Of a stretch of DNA of 64,000 nucleotides, positions 52,366 to 62,004 are shown piece by piece. Positions within the stretch are counted from its first letter, which is position 1. Every line of letters begins with the position of its first letter. The position numbers and the translations under genes are program-made. A model generated the notes under the pieces. The model saw only the letters and a program-made list of their open reading frames with translations, had not been told where the DNA came from and did no database searches. Source of the DNA: Streptomyces sp. RPT161 (GTDB taxonomy: Bacteria > Actinomycetota > Actinomycetes > Streptomycetales > Streptomycetaceae); assembly GCF_027533845.1 (NCBI RefSeq), contig NZ_JAPZVN010000009.1, positions 1 to 64,000 on the forward strand, given 5' to 3'.

Positions 52366-52516
52366 CCGCAGCAGGGAAGACCGCCCTGCGCATCGCGGGT
52401 CCGCCAGGGCCGGACCGTACCGGGCCCGCGAGACGTCCGGTCAGCACGAGAGCTTCCCGCAGTAACGACCCGCCCATGTCCACGGGCCCCCAGTGCGATT
52501 CGCGCCGGGTGTCGGG

Positions 52517-52633
52517 TCACCGGCCCCAGTCGCCGTCGTCGTCCTCTCCCCACCCCGTGTCCCGGTCGTCGTCGCTGCGCGGGTCGTTGTCGTCGTCGCC
52601 GAAGAGCTCACGCTGATCGTCCATGGCCACCAT
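52517..52633 (-). CDS. Tiny acidic protein, possible gene
   Basis: 38 codons: VAMDDQRELFGDDDNDPRSD then DDRDTGWGEDDDGDWGR. Nearly half Asp/Glu. ATG 52633 (or internal ATG 52624). No strong ribosome binding site. Low complexity makes chance possible, but G/C third positions and the clean stop support translation. Function unknown. Confidence 0.4.
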   Translation of the reverse strand: MVAMDDQRELFGDDDNDPRSDDDRDTGWGEDDDGDWGR

Positions 52634-52813
52634 GATGCCGACTGCGCGGCCGAGGGTTCACCCCACATCGCCCCGTACCGGTCAGGCGCCACCCCAGCAG
52701 GTGAACAGGCCATAGAATGTATGGAAACTCACCTCTGATCGCCTAAGAATCTCCACCCCTGGCTGCTATTCTTCTAATGAATCTTAAGCGTTGAGGGAAA
52801 GGGGCAGGCGGTC

Positions 52814-53356
52814 ATGGCCGGGGGCAAGCGAGTCTTCGTCGGCGTGAGCGGATCGACGGCCAGCTTGGCGGCACTGCGCCGCGCGGTGGTCGAGGCGCGG
52901 CGCACCAACGCCCTTCTGGTGCCGGTGCTCGCCTGGACCCCGCCGGGCGGCGAGACCGCGTACCGCAAGCACCCCGTTCCGGCGCTGATGCGGGAGTGGC
53001 AGCAGGCCGCCCGCAAGCGCCTGGACACCGCCTTCGAGGAGTCCTTCGGCGGCTACCCCTCCGACCTGGAAATCCTCCCGATGCCGGTGCGGTTCGCACC
53101 CGGCCCCGCGCTGGTCCAGCTCGCGGACGACCCCGACGACCTCCTCGTCGTCGGCACCGGCCGCCGCGGCCGACTGCGCCGCATGCTCCACACCTCGGTC
53201 AGCCGCTACTGCCTGGCCCACGCCAAGTGCCCCGTCATCGCCGTGCCACCGCCCGAGCTGCTGCGCGAACTGAGCTTCACGGCACGGACGTTGCGCAAAC
53301 TTCCGGCACTGGAGGCCCCGGACTGGACGGCGGCGGTACACGCACATCGGGGATGA
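52814..53356 (+). CDS. Universal stress protein (UspA)
   Basis: 180 residues. VFVGVSGSTASLAALRRAV, ATP-binding GTGRRGRLRRMLHTSVSRYCLAHAKCPVIAV (GxxG(9x)GS/T pattern). One domain with a C-terminal extension. ATG 52814 after AAAGGGG. The 100 bases upstream are unusually AT-rich for this window (TTCTTCTAATGAATCTTAAG), likely a regulated promoter. Confidence 0.9.
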   Translation: MAGGKRVFVGVSGSTASLAALRRAVVEARRTNALLVPVLAWTPPGGETAYRKHPVPALMREWQQAARKRLDTAFEESFGGYPSDLEILPMPVRFAPGPALVQLADDPDDLLVVGTGRRGRLRRMLHTSVSRYCLAHAKCPVIAVPPPELLRELSFTARTLRKLPALEAPDWTAAVHAHRG

Positions 53357-53434
53357 GGGTGGCGTACGACTCGTCGTACAGGTCACCGCTGCACGCCGCG
53401 CGGTGGCTCCCGCGCAGCGCAGCGACCGCGCGGT

Positions 53435-54634
53435 CTACCAACTGACCGGTAGTTGGCAGGGGAAGCGGCGGATGGTCCCGGCGTTCCACTGGAGTTCCTG
53501 GGGGGCGACGGCCAGGCGCAGCCGGGGGAAGCGGGTGAGCAACGCGCCGACGGCGGCCTGTAGTTCGGCCATGGCGAGGGGGACGGCGATGCAGTGATGG
53601 CCGCCCCAGCCGAAGGCCATGTTGGGGCTCGGCGGCCGCTCCAGGTCGAGGCTGTCGGGGTCACGGTACCGGGACGGATCACGGTTCGCCGTCAGGTAGG
53701 AGACGTGTACGAAGTCACCGGCCCGGATGGTGACACCGCGGACCTCGACGTCCTGTGTGGCGACGCGCGGAATTCCCACTCCGGTACGGAACGGGATGAA
53801 GCGCAGCAGCTCCTCCAGGGCGCCCGGCAGCAGTTCGCGGCGACGGTGCAGTATCGCCCACCGTTCGGGGTTGGTGAGCAGCATGTACGCGATGTTGCTG
53901 ATCTGGCAGGTGGCGGTGTCATGGCCGCTCATCATCAACGTCAGGGCCATGACGGCCAGTTCCTGGTCGTCGAAGGCGTCGTCGCCGTCGCGAGCGGCGG
54001 CCAGGTTGCTGATCAGGTCGTCACCAGGGCTGCGGCGCCGCCTTGCGGTGAGTTCCTCGAAGTACGAGCGCAGATGTGCCTTGGCCTCGGCGGCGGCGTC
54101 AGCCGTGTCGTGGCCGGTGGACAGCATCTCGTGTACGTGGCCTTGCAGCATGGGCCAGTCGTCCGGTGGGATGACCAGCAGTTCGCAGATGGTGCGTTGC
54201 GGCAACGGTTCCGACAGGTGGTGCACCAGGTCGGCCGGGGGGCCGTGTTCGACCATCTCGTCGAGGAGCGTGTCCACGATGCGTTCCACGGCGGGGCGCA
54301 TCCGGTCGACGTGCGGTTTGGTGAACGCCTGCGAGGCGAGTCTGCGCAGTCTGCTGCTGTGCGGCGGGTCCATCACGTTGATGGATTCCGGGGAGACGAT
54401 GGGTTTTGGTGTCAGCCGGGGGTAGTCGCGGCCGATGATCGCGGCGCGGCTGAACCTGTGGTCGGTGGTCACCTGCCGGACTCCCTCGAAGTCCGTGACC
54501 AGCCAGGCGGCGTCGCCGTAGGGCATGCGGATCCGGGTGACCGGACCGGCGGACATGAGTTGCCGGAGCAGTGGATCGAACTCCAGCCCCACCCTGAAGT
54601 CAAACGGACAACTCACAGCAGCGACGTCGTCCAC
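53435..54634 (-). CDS. Cytochrome P450 (CYP)
   Basis: 399 residues. I-helix MMSGHDTATCQIS, ExxR as EELLRF, heme loop MAFGWGGHHCIAVPLAMAEL with thiolate Cys about residue 351. The residue two after Cys, usually Gly, is Ala (HHCIA rather than HHCLG). No ferredoxin or reductase gene is adjacent, so redox partners are elsewhere. GTG 54634 with GGGGTG upstream. Substrate unknown. Confidence 0.92.
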   Translation of the reverse strand: MDDVAAVSCPFDFRVGLEFDPLLRQLMSAGPVTRIRMPYGDAAWLVTDFEGVRQVTTDHRFSRAAIIGRDYPRLTPKPIVSPESINVMDPPHSSRLRRLASQAFTKPHVDRMRPAVERIVDTLLDEMVEHGPPADLVHHLSEPLPQRTICELLVIPPDDWPMLQGHVHEMLSTGHDTADAAAEAKAHLRSYFEELTARRRRSPGDDLISNLAAARDGDDAFDDQELAVMALTLMMSGHDTATCQISNIAYMLLTNPERWAILHRRRELLPGALEELLRFIPFRTGVGIPRVATQDVEVRGVTIRAGDFVHVSYLTANRDPSRYRDPDSLDLERPPSPNMAFGWGGHHCIAVPLAMAELQAAVGALLTRFPRLRLAVAPQELQWNAGTIRRFPCQLPVSW

Positions 54635-55009
54635 GCGAGCACCCCGTAACGGTAGCCATCACAACAAGCCGAACACCACTTCCATGGTTAGCCCGCCTGC
54701 CGGCGTGCCGGAGCCCATCAAGACGGTTTCGCCCCACGTTTCCCTCCGACGGCCTTACGGACGACCGCGAAGCCGAGCCTCACCGATCGCGCGGCGTGCG
54801 TGATGTGAGGGGAGTTCTCGCGCCTCGCGAGGCTTGCTGACGTACCCTCAGCGCGCTTGACCGGATGTCGCGCCTCGCGGCCTCCCCGTTCGGCTGCGGG
54901 GGCCCTGCGTTGGAATCACCCTGTATGGACTATTTCCCACCGATGCTCCAAGGGTAGGAACTCCTCGTGATCGTCGCGCATCCGCGATCAGGAAAGCGAG
55001 GAGTACGCA
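54635..55009. other. Intergenic stretch, no gene recognised
   Basis: Between the divergent P450 and gnd genes. No ORF with credible start and no RNA structure recognised. Must hold both promoters. Confidence 0.5.
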
Positions 55010-56038
55010 ATGGCAACCGACCGTCCCATGCAGCTCGGCATGATCGGGCTCGGCCGGATGGGCGCGAACCTGGTGCGCAGGCTGATGCGGGACGGGCACC
55101 GGTGCGTCGCCTATGACGTCAACGACAGCGCGGTGCGGCGGCTGGAGGGCGAAGGCGCCCTGGGCGCGGTGTCCATGGCGGACTTCGTGGCGAAGCTGGA
55201 GAAGCCCAGGGCCGTCTGGCTGATGCTGCCCGCCGGTGTCGTGCAGTCCACGCTGCACGAACTCATCGGGCTGCTCGATCCGGATGACGTGGTGGTCGAC
55301 GGTGGAAACTCCTACTACCGCGACGACATCGCCCGCGCCAAGCAGCTCGCTACGCGGAACATCCACTACCTGGACTGCGGGACCTCGGGCGGTGTGTGGG
55401 GCCTGGAGCGCGGCTACTGCCTGATGATCGGCGGCCCCGAGGAGCCCGTACGCCGGCTCGGCCCGATCTTCCGCAGCATCGCTCCCGGCTTGGGCAGCGC
55501 GGAGCCCACCCCCAGTCGGACCCGCACCGGCACCGCTCCGGAGGGCTACCTGCACTGCGGCCCCAGCGGCGCGGGCCACTTCGTGAAGATGGTCCACAAC
55601 GGCGTGGAGTACGGCATGATGGCCGCCATCGCCGAGGGCCTTAGCATCATCAAGCACGCCAACGTCGGCGAGAAGCCCCAGACCTTTGACGCGGAGACCG
55701 CGCCGCTGCGCGATCCGGAGGCCTACCGGTACGACATCGACGTCGCCGAGGTCGCCGAGGTGTGGCGCCGCGGCTCCGTCGTCGGATCGTGGCTGGTCGA
55801 CCTGCTCGCCGACGCCCTCGCCCGCTCTCCTCAGCTGGATGACTTCACCGGACGGGTGTCGGACTCCGGTGAGGGCCGGTGGACGGTGCTGGCATCGGTG
55901 GACGAGGGGGTTCCGGCCCCGGTGATCACCGCGGCACTGGTCGAGCGGTTCCAGTCACAGGGGCGCGGCGACTTCGCCAACAAGGCGCTCTCCGCTATGC
56001 GCAGCGAGTTCGGCGGCCACGCGGAACGGAAGGGCTGA
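55010..56038 (+). CDS. gnd: 6-phosphogluconate dehydrogenase (decarboxylating), short type
   Basis: 342 residues. [86 protein letters not shown]. The short (about 340-residue) GndA/YqeC-type, forming ribulose-5-phosphate with NAD(P)H. Stop and zwf start are 2 bases apart: oxidative pentose phosphate operon gnd-zwf. ATG 55010. Confidence 0.95.
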   Translation: MATDRPMQLGMIGLGRMGANLVRRLMRDGHRCVAYDVNDSAVRRLEGEGALGAVSMADFVAKLEKPRAVWLMLPAGVVQSTLHELIGLLDPDDVVVDGGNSYYRDDIARAKQLATRNIHYLDCGTSGGVWGLERGYCLMIGGPEEPVRRLGPIFRSIAPGLGSAEPTPSRTRTGTAPEGYLHCGPSGAGHFVKMVHNGVEYGMMAAIAEGLSIIKHANVGEKPQTFDAETAPLRDPEAYRYDIDVAEVAEVWRRGSVVGSWLVDLLADALARSPQLDDFTGRVSDSGEGRWTVLASVDEGVPAPVITAALVERFQSQGRGDFANKALSAMRSEFGGHAERKG

Positions 56039-56040
56039 CG

Positions 56041-57480
56041 ATGTCGCCACGCTCCCAGGTGCCTGACGACCACGTCATCGTGCTGTTCGGCGCGACCGGG
56101 GACCTCGCCAGGCGCAAGCTGCTTCCCGGACTCTTCCATCTGGCCAACGCCGGGCTGCTTCCAAGGCGTTGGCGCATCGTCGGCTCGGCGCCCGCCTCCT
56201 CCGCGCTCAGCGACGAGGAGTTCCGCCAGCACGCCAAGGCTGCCGTCGCCGAGTTCGGGCTGGTCAAGCCGGAGGGCGAGGCATGGCAGGCGTTCGAGGG
56301 CACACTGAGCTTCGGCGCCGCGGACGCCGAGGACCCCGGTCCGCTGGTCGCCGCGGTGGCCTCGGCTGAGCAGGCCATCGGGGGAAGCCCGCGCCGACTG
56401 TTCCACCTGGCGGTGCCGCCGACCGCGTTCGGCTCCGTGATCGGCATGCTCGGCTCCAGCGGGCTGGCGGAAGGCGGGCGGGTCATCATCGAGAAGCCGT
56501 TCGGCACCGACCTGGCCTCGGCCCGCGCGCTCAACGAGACGGTCCACGCGGTCTTCGACGAGTCCAGGGTGTTCCGCATCGACCACTTCCTCGGCAAGGA
56601 GTCGGTGGAGAACATCCTCGCGCTGCGCTTCGCCAACGGGCTGCTGGAACCCGTCTGGAACCGCGACCACATCAGCCATGTGCAGATCGACGTACCGGAG
56701 ACCATCGGGATCGAGGGCCGTGCCGGGTTCTTCGAGGGCACCGGCACCTTCCGGGACATGGTCGTGACGCATCTGTTCCAGGTGCTCGGCTTCGTGGCGA
56801 TGGAGCCGCCGACCGCACTCGCCGCCAAACCACTGCGAGACGAGCGGAGCAAGGTCTTCGAGGCGATGCGGTCGATCGACGTCGCGCATGTGGTGCGCGG
56901 ACAGTACCTGGGCTACCGGGACGAGCCCGGTGTCGATCCACGTTCACAGACCGAGACCTTCGTCGCGCTGCGCGCCGAGGTGGACAACTGGCGTTGGGCC
57001 GGGGTCCCGTTCTACCTCCGCTCCGGCAAGCGCCTGGCACAGAGCCGCCAGGTCGTGACGCTGCACTTCAAGGAACCGCCCCTGCGGATGTTTCCTGTCG
57101 ACGCCCGGCCGAACGCCGATGCCCGCGGCAACGTGCTGGTGGTGGACTTCGACGACCCCGGCTGGATCGCCGCCCGCTTCCTGGCGAAGGAGCCCGGGCC
57201 CGCCATGCGGCTCGCCCCGGCGCAGATGACCTTCCGCTACGCCGACTCCTTCCAGAAAACACACGGCCTCGAAGGATACGAACGGCTCATCCTGGAAGCG
57301 ATGTTGGGCGACCAGTCCCTGTTCACACGCTCCGACGGCATCGAACGCCTCTGGCAGATCTCCGAACCGCTGCTGAACTCCCCACCGGACGTGGAAACGT
57401 ACGCCCCCCGATCATGGGGCCCGGATGCCATCAACGACCTGATCGCACCGCACCGTTGGTACCTTCCGGACGGCAACTAG
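56041..57480 (+). CDS. zwf: Glucose-6-phosphate 1-dehydrogenase
   Basis: 479 residues. [17 protein letters not shown] (NADP loop), [13 protein letters not shown], catalytic [15 protein letters not shown] (DHYLGK-type site, Asp-His), [16 protein letters not shown]. Start ATG 56041, with GAAGGG in the end of gnd. No opcA follows, so this is an accessory rather than the tkt-tal-zwf-opcA copy. Confidence 0.96.
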   Translation: MSPRSQVPDDHVIVLFGATGDLARRKLLPGLFHLANAGLLPRRWRIVGSAPASSALSDEEFRQHAKAAVAEFGLVKPEGEAWQAFEGTLSFGAADAEDPGPLVAAVASAEQAIGGSPRRLFHLAVPPTAFGSVIGMLGSSGLAEGGRVIIEKPFGTDLASARALNETVHAVFDESRVFRIDHFLGKESVENILALRFANGLLEPVWNRDHISHVQIDVPETIGIEGRAGFFEGTGTFRDMVVTHLFQVLGFVAMEPPTALAAKPLRDERSKVFEAMRSIDVAHVVRGQYLGYRDEPGVDPRSQTETFVALRAEVDNWRWAGVPFYLRSGKRLAQSRQVVTLHFKEPPLRMFPVDARPNADARGNVLVVDFDDPGWIAARFLAKEPGPAMRLAPAQMTFRYADSFQKTHGLEGYERLILEAMLGDQSLFTRSDGIERLWQISEPLLNSPPDVETYAPRSWGPDAINDLIAPHRWYLPDGN

Positions 57481-57991
57481 GGCCGTCCGGCCGACCAGGA
57501 TCCACGGCGCCCAGTACCGACGGGCACCACCACTCAGTGGGGCGAGGAACCCTCGGCAGGGCCCCTCATGGATCGCGGCGACCGCGCCAGTCGATCGCAT
57601 ATCTCATCCGTGGCAACGGAACCGTACTTCGCCGACAGGTTCGACACCCTACTCCAAGCAGTAGGCGTGCGAGTCGTTCCCACGCTGCCAGACGTTCCGC
57701 GGGACGAACGCGATCGCCGAACGCTGGACGGCGGTGTCCGCATCCAGAACTGGCGAGCCGTCGGGACACTCCATTGGCGTCCCACCGACCGGGTGAATTG
57801 TTCCGGTTGGCCGTCCCGGTAGCCCGCGTGGACGGCCCGGGATTGCTCTGGTCGGGTGGCTCGGCGGCCGGTCGGAGGGGGGCCTCAAGCTGCGATGGGC
57901 CCCGGAGTCCGTTTAGCTCGTGGCTGAGGCACGGAGCTTCCCGCGTTCAGCAGGTACTCGCCTACGTCCGCCGCCCGAGGAGGTCATCGCC
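57481..57991 (+). other. Gene-poor stretch with one unrecognised ORF (57568-57822)
   Basis: After zwf. The only notable frame, 57568-57822, gives an 84-residue peptide (DRGDRASRSHISSVATEPYF, then ADRFDTLLQAVGVRVVPTL, PDVPRDERDRRTLDGGVRIQ) without cysteine motifs, signal or clear ribosome binding site. It could be part of a degraded gene; family not recognised. The last 30 bases hold the ribosome binding site of the secreted protein that follows. Confidence 0.4.
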
Positions 57992-57997
57992 ATGAGC
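57965..57997 (+). repeat. Conserved leader repeat, copy 2
   Basis: The 33 bases from CGTCCGCCGCC through CCGAGGAGGTCATCGCC into ATGAGC are the same as at 38811-38843 (minus strand), upstream of the paralogous secreted protein. Confidence 0.75.
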
Positions 57998-58444
57998 GCT
58001 CGCACCTGGGTCGCCGCTCCGCTGGCAGGAGCAGTCATCGCCCTCGCCGCCCCTGCGGCGGCCCACGCTGGCACCGCGGCCGTCCCCGCGCGGCACCCGT
58101 CGACCGCCGCCGCGGTTCACCGGGCCGCCGCGCCCCCTCCTTCGCGCCGTAACCGGCTCCGGGGCGGCGGTTTCAATGGCTGTCCCTACATCAAAGTGGC
58201 TATCTCCAGTGACCGGACAGCGATCATGAGCAACTGCCGCCGTGGGCCGGTCGCGATCATCTTGACGACTGCGGACGGCAAGGTGGACGCGTTCCTGGAC
58301 GTCAATTACCCAACGGACACCACCGACGGCCTTGAGCTGCGGATCGTCGGGTTCTTCAGGCGCCATCCGGCGCTGCTGGTGAAGCACTTCGACAGTCCCC
58401 CTCGGTGGTTCTACTTCCCGCCCAGCCGCTACCACTACGGCTGA
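57992..58444 (+). CDS. Small secreted protein, paralogue of 38328-38816
   Basis: 150 residues. Signal peptide TWVAAPLAGAVIALAAPAAAHA; after an Ala/Arg/Pro linker, a domain with Cys pair (NGCPYIKVAISSDRTAIMSNCRRGPVAII) and ending VGFFRRHPALLVKHFDSPPRWFYFPPSRYHYG. About 60 C-terminal residues match the copy at 38.3 kb. Linker differs, as expected for secreted low-complexity spacers. Function unknown. Confidence 0.85.
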   Translation: MSARTWVAAPLAGAVIALAAPAAAHAGTAAVPARHPSTAAAVHRAAAPPPSRRNRLRGGGFNGCPYIKVAISSDRTAIMSNCRRGPVAIILTTADGKVDAFLDVNYPTDTTDGLELRIVGFFRRHPALLVKHFDSPPRWFYFPPSRYHYG

Positions 58445-58550
58445 TCGGCGCGTCGCGTGCCTCGTCGGGGCCTGTGGTAGGGCGCTCCGTTCCCAGGAGG
58501 GACTCGGGCTGCTGGGGAACACCATGAGGGGGAACGGACAAGGGGCTGCC

Positions 58551-59414
58551 ATGTCTGATGTTTCCACCGTCGCTGTTCTCGGAGCGGGCGCACTTGGCAC
58601 CGCGATGGCGACGCGGCTCGGAGGTACGGGCCATCAGGTGCGGTTGTGGAACCGCACGGAGGAGAGGGCCCGCGCGGCGGCGGAGCACGCGCCCGGGGTC
58701 ACGGCGGTCGGGGGGCTCGGCGACGCGGTCTCCGGCGCGTCCGTCGTCATCACGGTGCTGCGTGACGGCGAAGCGGTCGCGGAGGTCATGTCAGATGCCA
58801 TCGCTCGGCTGGACGACGACGCCGTCTGGGTGCAGGCGAGCACGGTGGGGCCACGGCATGCCAGCGCCCTGGCTGGTATGGCTCGTGACCACGGTGTCGC
58901 CTACCTCGACGCGCCGGTCTCGGGAAGCACCACTCCCGCTCGGGAGGGCAAGCTTGTCTGGCTGGTCGCCGGTCCCGAGGACGTCCTCGCGCGGGCGCGC
59001 CCGGTACTCGACCATCTCGGCTCGTCCGTGCTCCACGTTGGGAGGGGCTCCGAGGGCAGCGCCGTCAAGCTCGCGGTGAACGCCTGGATGGCCGCCTCCA
59101 CAGTCGCCATGAGCGACGTCCTCGCCCTCTGCGACGCACTCGGCGTCGACCACGCCACGTTCGTCCGGGTCCTTGAGGCGGGCCCGCTCGCCATGCCTTA
59201 TGAGTTGCAGAAGGTGAGCGTCATGGACAACGCCTCGTACGCGCCCGGATTCGCGGTGCGACTGGCCCTCAAGGACATCGAACTAGCCGCGGCATCCGCC
59301 GCCCTCAGTCCTCTCCTCCAAAGCGTCCGAGACCGCCTGGCAGCAACCGCGGCGGCCGGCCATGACAGCGACGACCTCGCCGCCGTCGACTTCCTGAGGC
59401 AGCCGCCGTCGTAA
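58551..59414 (+). CDS. NAD(P)-dependent beta-hydroxyacid dehydrogenase (6PGDH-like superfamily)
   Basis: 287 residues. VAVLGAGALGTAMATRL Rossmann, VQASTVGPRHASALAGMA, YLDAPVSGSTTPAREGKLVWLVAG, and catalytic Lys in GSAVKLAVNAWMAA. Pattern of 3-hydroxyisobutyrate/tartronate-semialdehyde reductases or imine reductase relatives. ATG 58551 after AAGGGG. Substrate unknown. Confidence 0.9.
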   Translation: MSDVSTVAVLGAGALGTAMATRLGGTGHQVRLWNRTEERARAAAEHAPGVTAVGGLGDAVSGASVVITVLRDGEAVAEVMSDAIARLDDDAVWVQASTVGPRHASALAGMARDHGVAYLDAPVSGSTTPAREGKLVWLVAGPEDVLARARPVLDHLGSSVLHVGRGSEGSAVKLAVNAWMAASTVAMSDVLALCDALGVDHATFVRVLEAGPLAMPYELQKVSVMDNASYAPGFAVRLALKDIELAAASAALSPLLQSVRDRLAATAAAGHDSDDLAAVDFLRQPPS

Positions 59415-59596
59415 CCCGTCCGCGGGCCGTGGCTCCGGTGCCGGCCGCACGGGTCGAGCAGCACACGACCGGTCTCGCGCACGGCCCGTAACAAGGGTGT
59501 CGACGTCCGCGCCGGGAGGCGGCCCTCGTCCGGACGGCGGGACCCAGACGGGTACAGCGGGCTGCGCATCGCGGGCTGTCGGGGGAGGATCAGCCC

Positions 59597-60529
59597 ATGA
59601 CGATGAGGCTGGGAATCGGACTACCGCAGATGAAGCGGTACGACGTGTCACGTGATGTCGCCGAGGTGGCGCGCACGGCAGAGCAGATCGGTTACGAGAG
59701 CCTATGGGTTTTCGAACGGGTTCTGTTCCCGGAACGGCCGCAACAGGGGCTGTACTCGATCCCCGGACTGGCGTGGCCGGACTCCTACCGGTCGGTGGCC
59801 GATCCGTTGGTGGTGCTGTCGATCGCCGCCGCGGCAACTGAGCGGGCCCGACTCGGCAGCAGCGTGCTGATCGCACCCTTGCATGTGCCGCTCCAACTCG
59901 CTCGCACTCTCGCCACGTTGGACGCGGCGAGCGACGGCAGGGTGCTGGCAGGGTTCGGCACGGGCTGGTCGCTGGACGAGTACGCGGCGGCGTCCATCGC
60001 CCCGTTCCAGGAGCGCGGGCGGGTGCTGGACGAACTCCTCGACGTCTGTGCGGCGGTCTGGGGCCCGGATCCGGTGTCCTATGAGGGCACTTGGACCGTG
60101 ATCAAGGAGGCTGAGGTCGGGCCGAAGCCCGCGAGCCCGATCCCGGTCTATCTGGCGGCCACCAACCGGAAGGCGCTGGACCGTGTGGCCCGCCGCGCCG
60201 ACGGCTGGTTGCCCACGGGGATCCCACCGGAACCACTGGCGGCCCAATGGCGGCAACTGACTGATCTGGCCGCGTCCTACGGCCGTGACGAGCACGCGCT
60301 GGAGATGTGCGTAAGGGCGAACGTGCAGCTCACCCGGGCGCCGGTCGACGACGACCAGCGCCAGCCGTTCATGGGCACGGTCGAGCAGATCGTGCAGGAC
60401 GTGGCCGCCCACGCCGCGGTGGGCGTTCACGAGGTGTTGCTGGACCTGCAGGGCAACGTACGTGACGCCAAGGAGCTCACCGATCTGGCGGCCCGGGTGT
60501 ACGGGGACGTACGCGACGCGGGGATCTAG
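59597..60529 (+). CDS. F420-dependent LLM-class oxidoreductase
   Basis: 310 residues. Luciferase-like TIM barrel: RLGIGLPQMKRYD, YESLWVFERVLFPERPQQGLYS, VLAGFGTGWSLDEY, PIPVYLAATNRKALDRVARRADGWLPTGIP. Opens with GLPQ typical of F420 users. Two bases separate its stop from the MFS start, so the two are coupled, suggesting a shared substrate (modify and export, or uptake). Confidence 0.88.
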   Translation: MTMRLGIGLPQMKRYDVSRDVAEVARTAEQIGYESLWVFERVLFPERPQQGLYSIPGLAWPDSYRSVADPLVVLSIAAAATERARLGSSVLIAPLHVPLQLARTLATLDAASDGRVLAGFGTGWSLDEYAAASIAPFQERGRVLDELLDVCAAVWGPDPVSYEGTWTVIKEAEVGPKPASPIPVYLAATNRKALDRVARRADGWLPTGIPPEPLAAQWRQLTDLAASYGRDEHALEMCVRANVQLTRAPVDDDQRQPFMGTVEQIVQDVAAHAAVGVHEVLLDLQGNVRDAKELTDLAARVYGDVRDAGI

Positions 60530-60531
60530 GT

Positions 60532-61755
60532 GTGCCGTCCGGACGGGGCGGAGACGTGGGCGTTGAGGACGCGGGCGGCCGTCATGCCCGGGTCCGGTAC
60601 CTCGCGGCCGCGGCGGTGTTCGCGGTCGGCATGGCGGGGACCACGCTGCCGACTCCCCTGTACGGTCTCTACCGGCAGCAGATCGGCTTCTCCGAACTGA
60701 TGGTGACGGTGGTCTTCGCGGTCTACGCGCTGGGCGTGATCGCCGCGCTGCTGATCGCCGGTGACTTCTCCGACGTCCTGGGCCGACGCCCGGTGCTGAT
60801 GGTCGCTTTGGGGTTGTCCGTCCTGAGTGCGGTGTGCTTCCTGGCCGAGGACGGGCTGCCGCTGCTGTTCGTGGGACGGCTGCTTTCGGGATTCGCCGCG
60901 GGCCTGTTCAGTGGAGCCGCGACAGCGGCCGTACTGGAGCTGGCGCCCCCGCAGCTGAGCGGAAGGGCAGGATTCGCCGCCACGGCCGCCAACATGGGCG
61001 GTCTGGGCTGTGGGCCGGTGTTGTCGGGAGTCCTGGCACAGTACGCGCCGTGGCCGCTGCGGCTGCCGTTCCTCGTGCACATCGCGTTGCTCGCGGCGGC
61101 CTTCGCCGTCACGAGCGCGCTGCCGGAGACGGTGGCGCGTCGCACGCCTCGACCGCCGCTGCGCCCTCAGGGCATGGTCGTGCCCGAGCAGACGCGTGGA
61201 GCGTTCGTGCCGGCCGGGCTGGCGGCACTCGCCGGTTTCTCGTTGCTCGGACTGTTCACCGCGGTGGCGCCGAGCTTCGTCGCCCGGACCCTGGGTGTGC
61301 ACAACCTGGCTGTTTCCGGCGTGGTCGTCTTCTCGGTGTTCTGCTCCTCCACAGCCGGTCAGTTCCTGATGGGCCGGGTGGGCGTACGGCGCGCGCTGCC
61401 CATCGGGTGCCTGGTACTGACCATCGGCATGGCCCTGGTCGCGTCCTCCCTGCTGATGGTGTCCCTGCCGGTGCTGGTCGTGGGCGCGGTGGTTGGGGGC
61501 CTCGGCCAAGGTCTGGCGTTCCGCGCGGCCTTGACCAGCGTGAGCGCGGTGGCTCCGGACGAGCACCGTGGAGCGACGATCTCAGCGTTCTTCGTCGTCG
61601 CCTACGTCGGGATCTCCTTGCCCGTGGTCGGAGTCGGGGCCCTCACTCTGGCTCTGGGGCTGCGCGGCGCGGGTCTGGTCTTCTCGGGTTGCGTGGTTCT
61701 GCTCTCTGCTGGGGTGGGAGTGTTCCTTCTGCGTCGGCCCCTGCGGACGGACTGA
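60532..61755 (+). CDS. MFS transporter
   Basis: 407 residues, 12 hydrophobic helices. PTPLYGLYRQQIGFSELMVTVVFAVYALG, motif A GDFSDVLGRRPVLM after helix 2, RLLSGFAAGLFSGAATAAVLELAP. The GxxxD(R)xGRR loop is clear. Drug- or metabolite-efflux type. GTG 60532; the N-terminal 20 residues are polar. Confidence 0.9.
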   Translation: MPSGRGGDVGVEDAGGRHARVRYLAAAAVFAVGMAGTTLPTPLYGLYRQQIGFSELMVTVVFAVYALGVIAALLIAGDFSDVLGRRPVLMVALGLSVLSAVCFLAEDGLPLLFVGRLLSGFAAGLFSGAATAAVLELAPPQLSGRAGFAATAANMGGLGCGPVLSGVLAQYAPWPLRLPFLVHIALLAAAFAVTSALPETVARRTPRPPLRPQGMVVPEQTRGAFVPAGLAALAGFSLLGLFTAVAPSFVARTLGVHNLAVSGVVVFSVFCSSTAGQFLMGRVGVRRALPIGCLVLTIGMALVASSLLMVSLPVLVVGAVVGGLGQGLAFRAALTSVSAVAPDEHRGATISAFFVVAYVGISLPVVGVGALTLALGLRGAGLVFSGCVVLLSAGVGVFLLRRPLRTD

Positions 61756-61820
61756 GGTCGTGGACACGTCCGCGGGGATAGGTCCCGGCCCGGCGGCCGG
61801 ACGGCTGGAAGCACGGATTC

Positions 61821-61842
61821 ACGGCTGCCGCGAGGCAGCCGT
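61821..61842. terminator. Hairpin terminator after the MFS gene
   Basis: Perfect ACGGCTGCC-GCGA-GGCAGCCGT stem-loop 66 bases past the MFS stop. Confidence 0.65.
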
Positions 61843-62004
61843 CCTGTAGTGGAACGCAGCAGCTCAGTGGCCCAAACCCGGTTTGTTACGCGGAACGCCT
61901 GAAACTTCTCAGTGACTTTGCAGGTGTTGTGTCATCAGAGGTGTCCGCATGTGCTGTTGATTGTTCCCAGGAACAGACCGTCTCCACTTTCTAGGGACCT
62001 CACA

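Noticed and set aside
54635-55009. Possible small RNA or gene in the P450-gnd gap.
   Set aside because: No strong hairpin, promoter-terminator pair or translated frame with a ribosome binding site could be supported.
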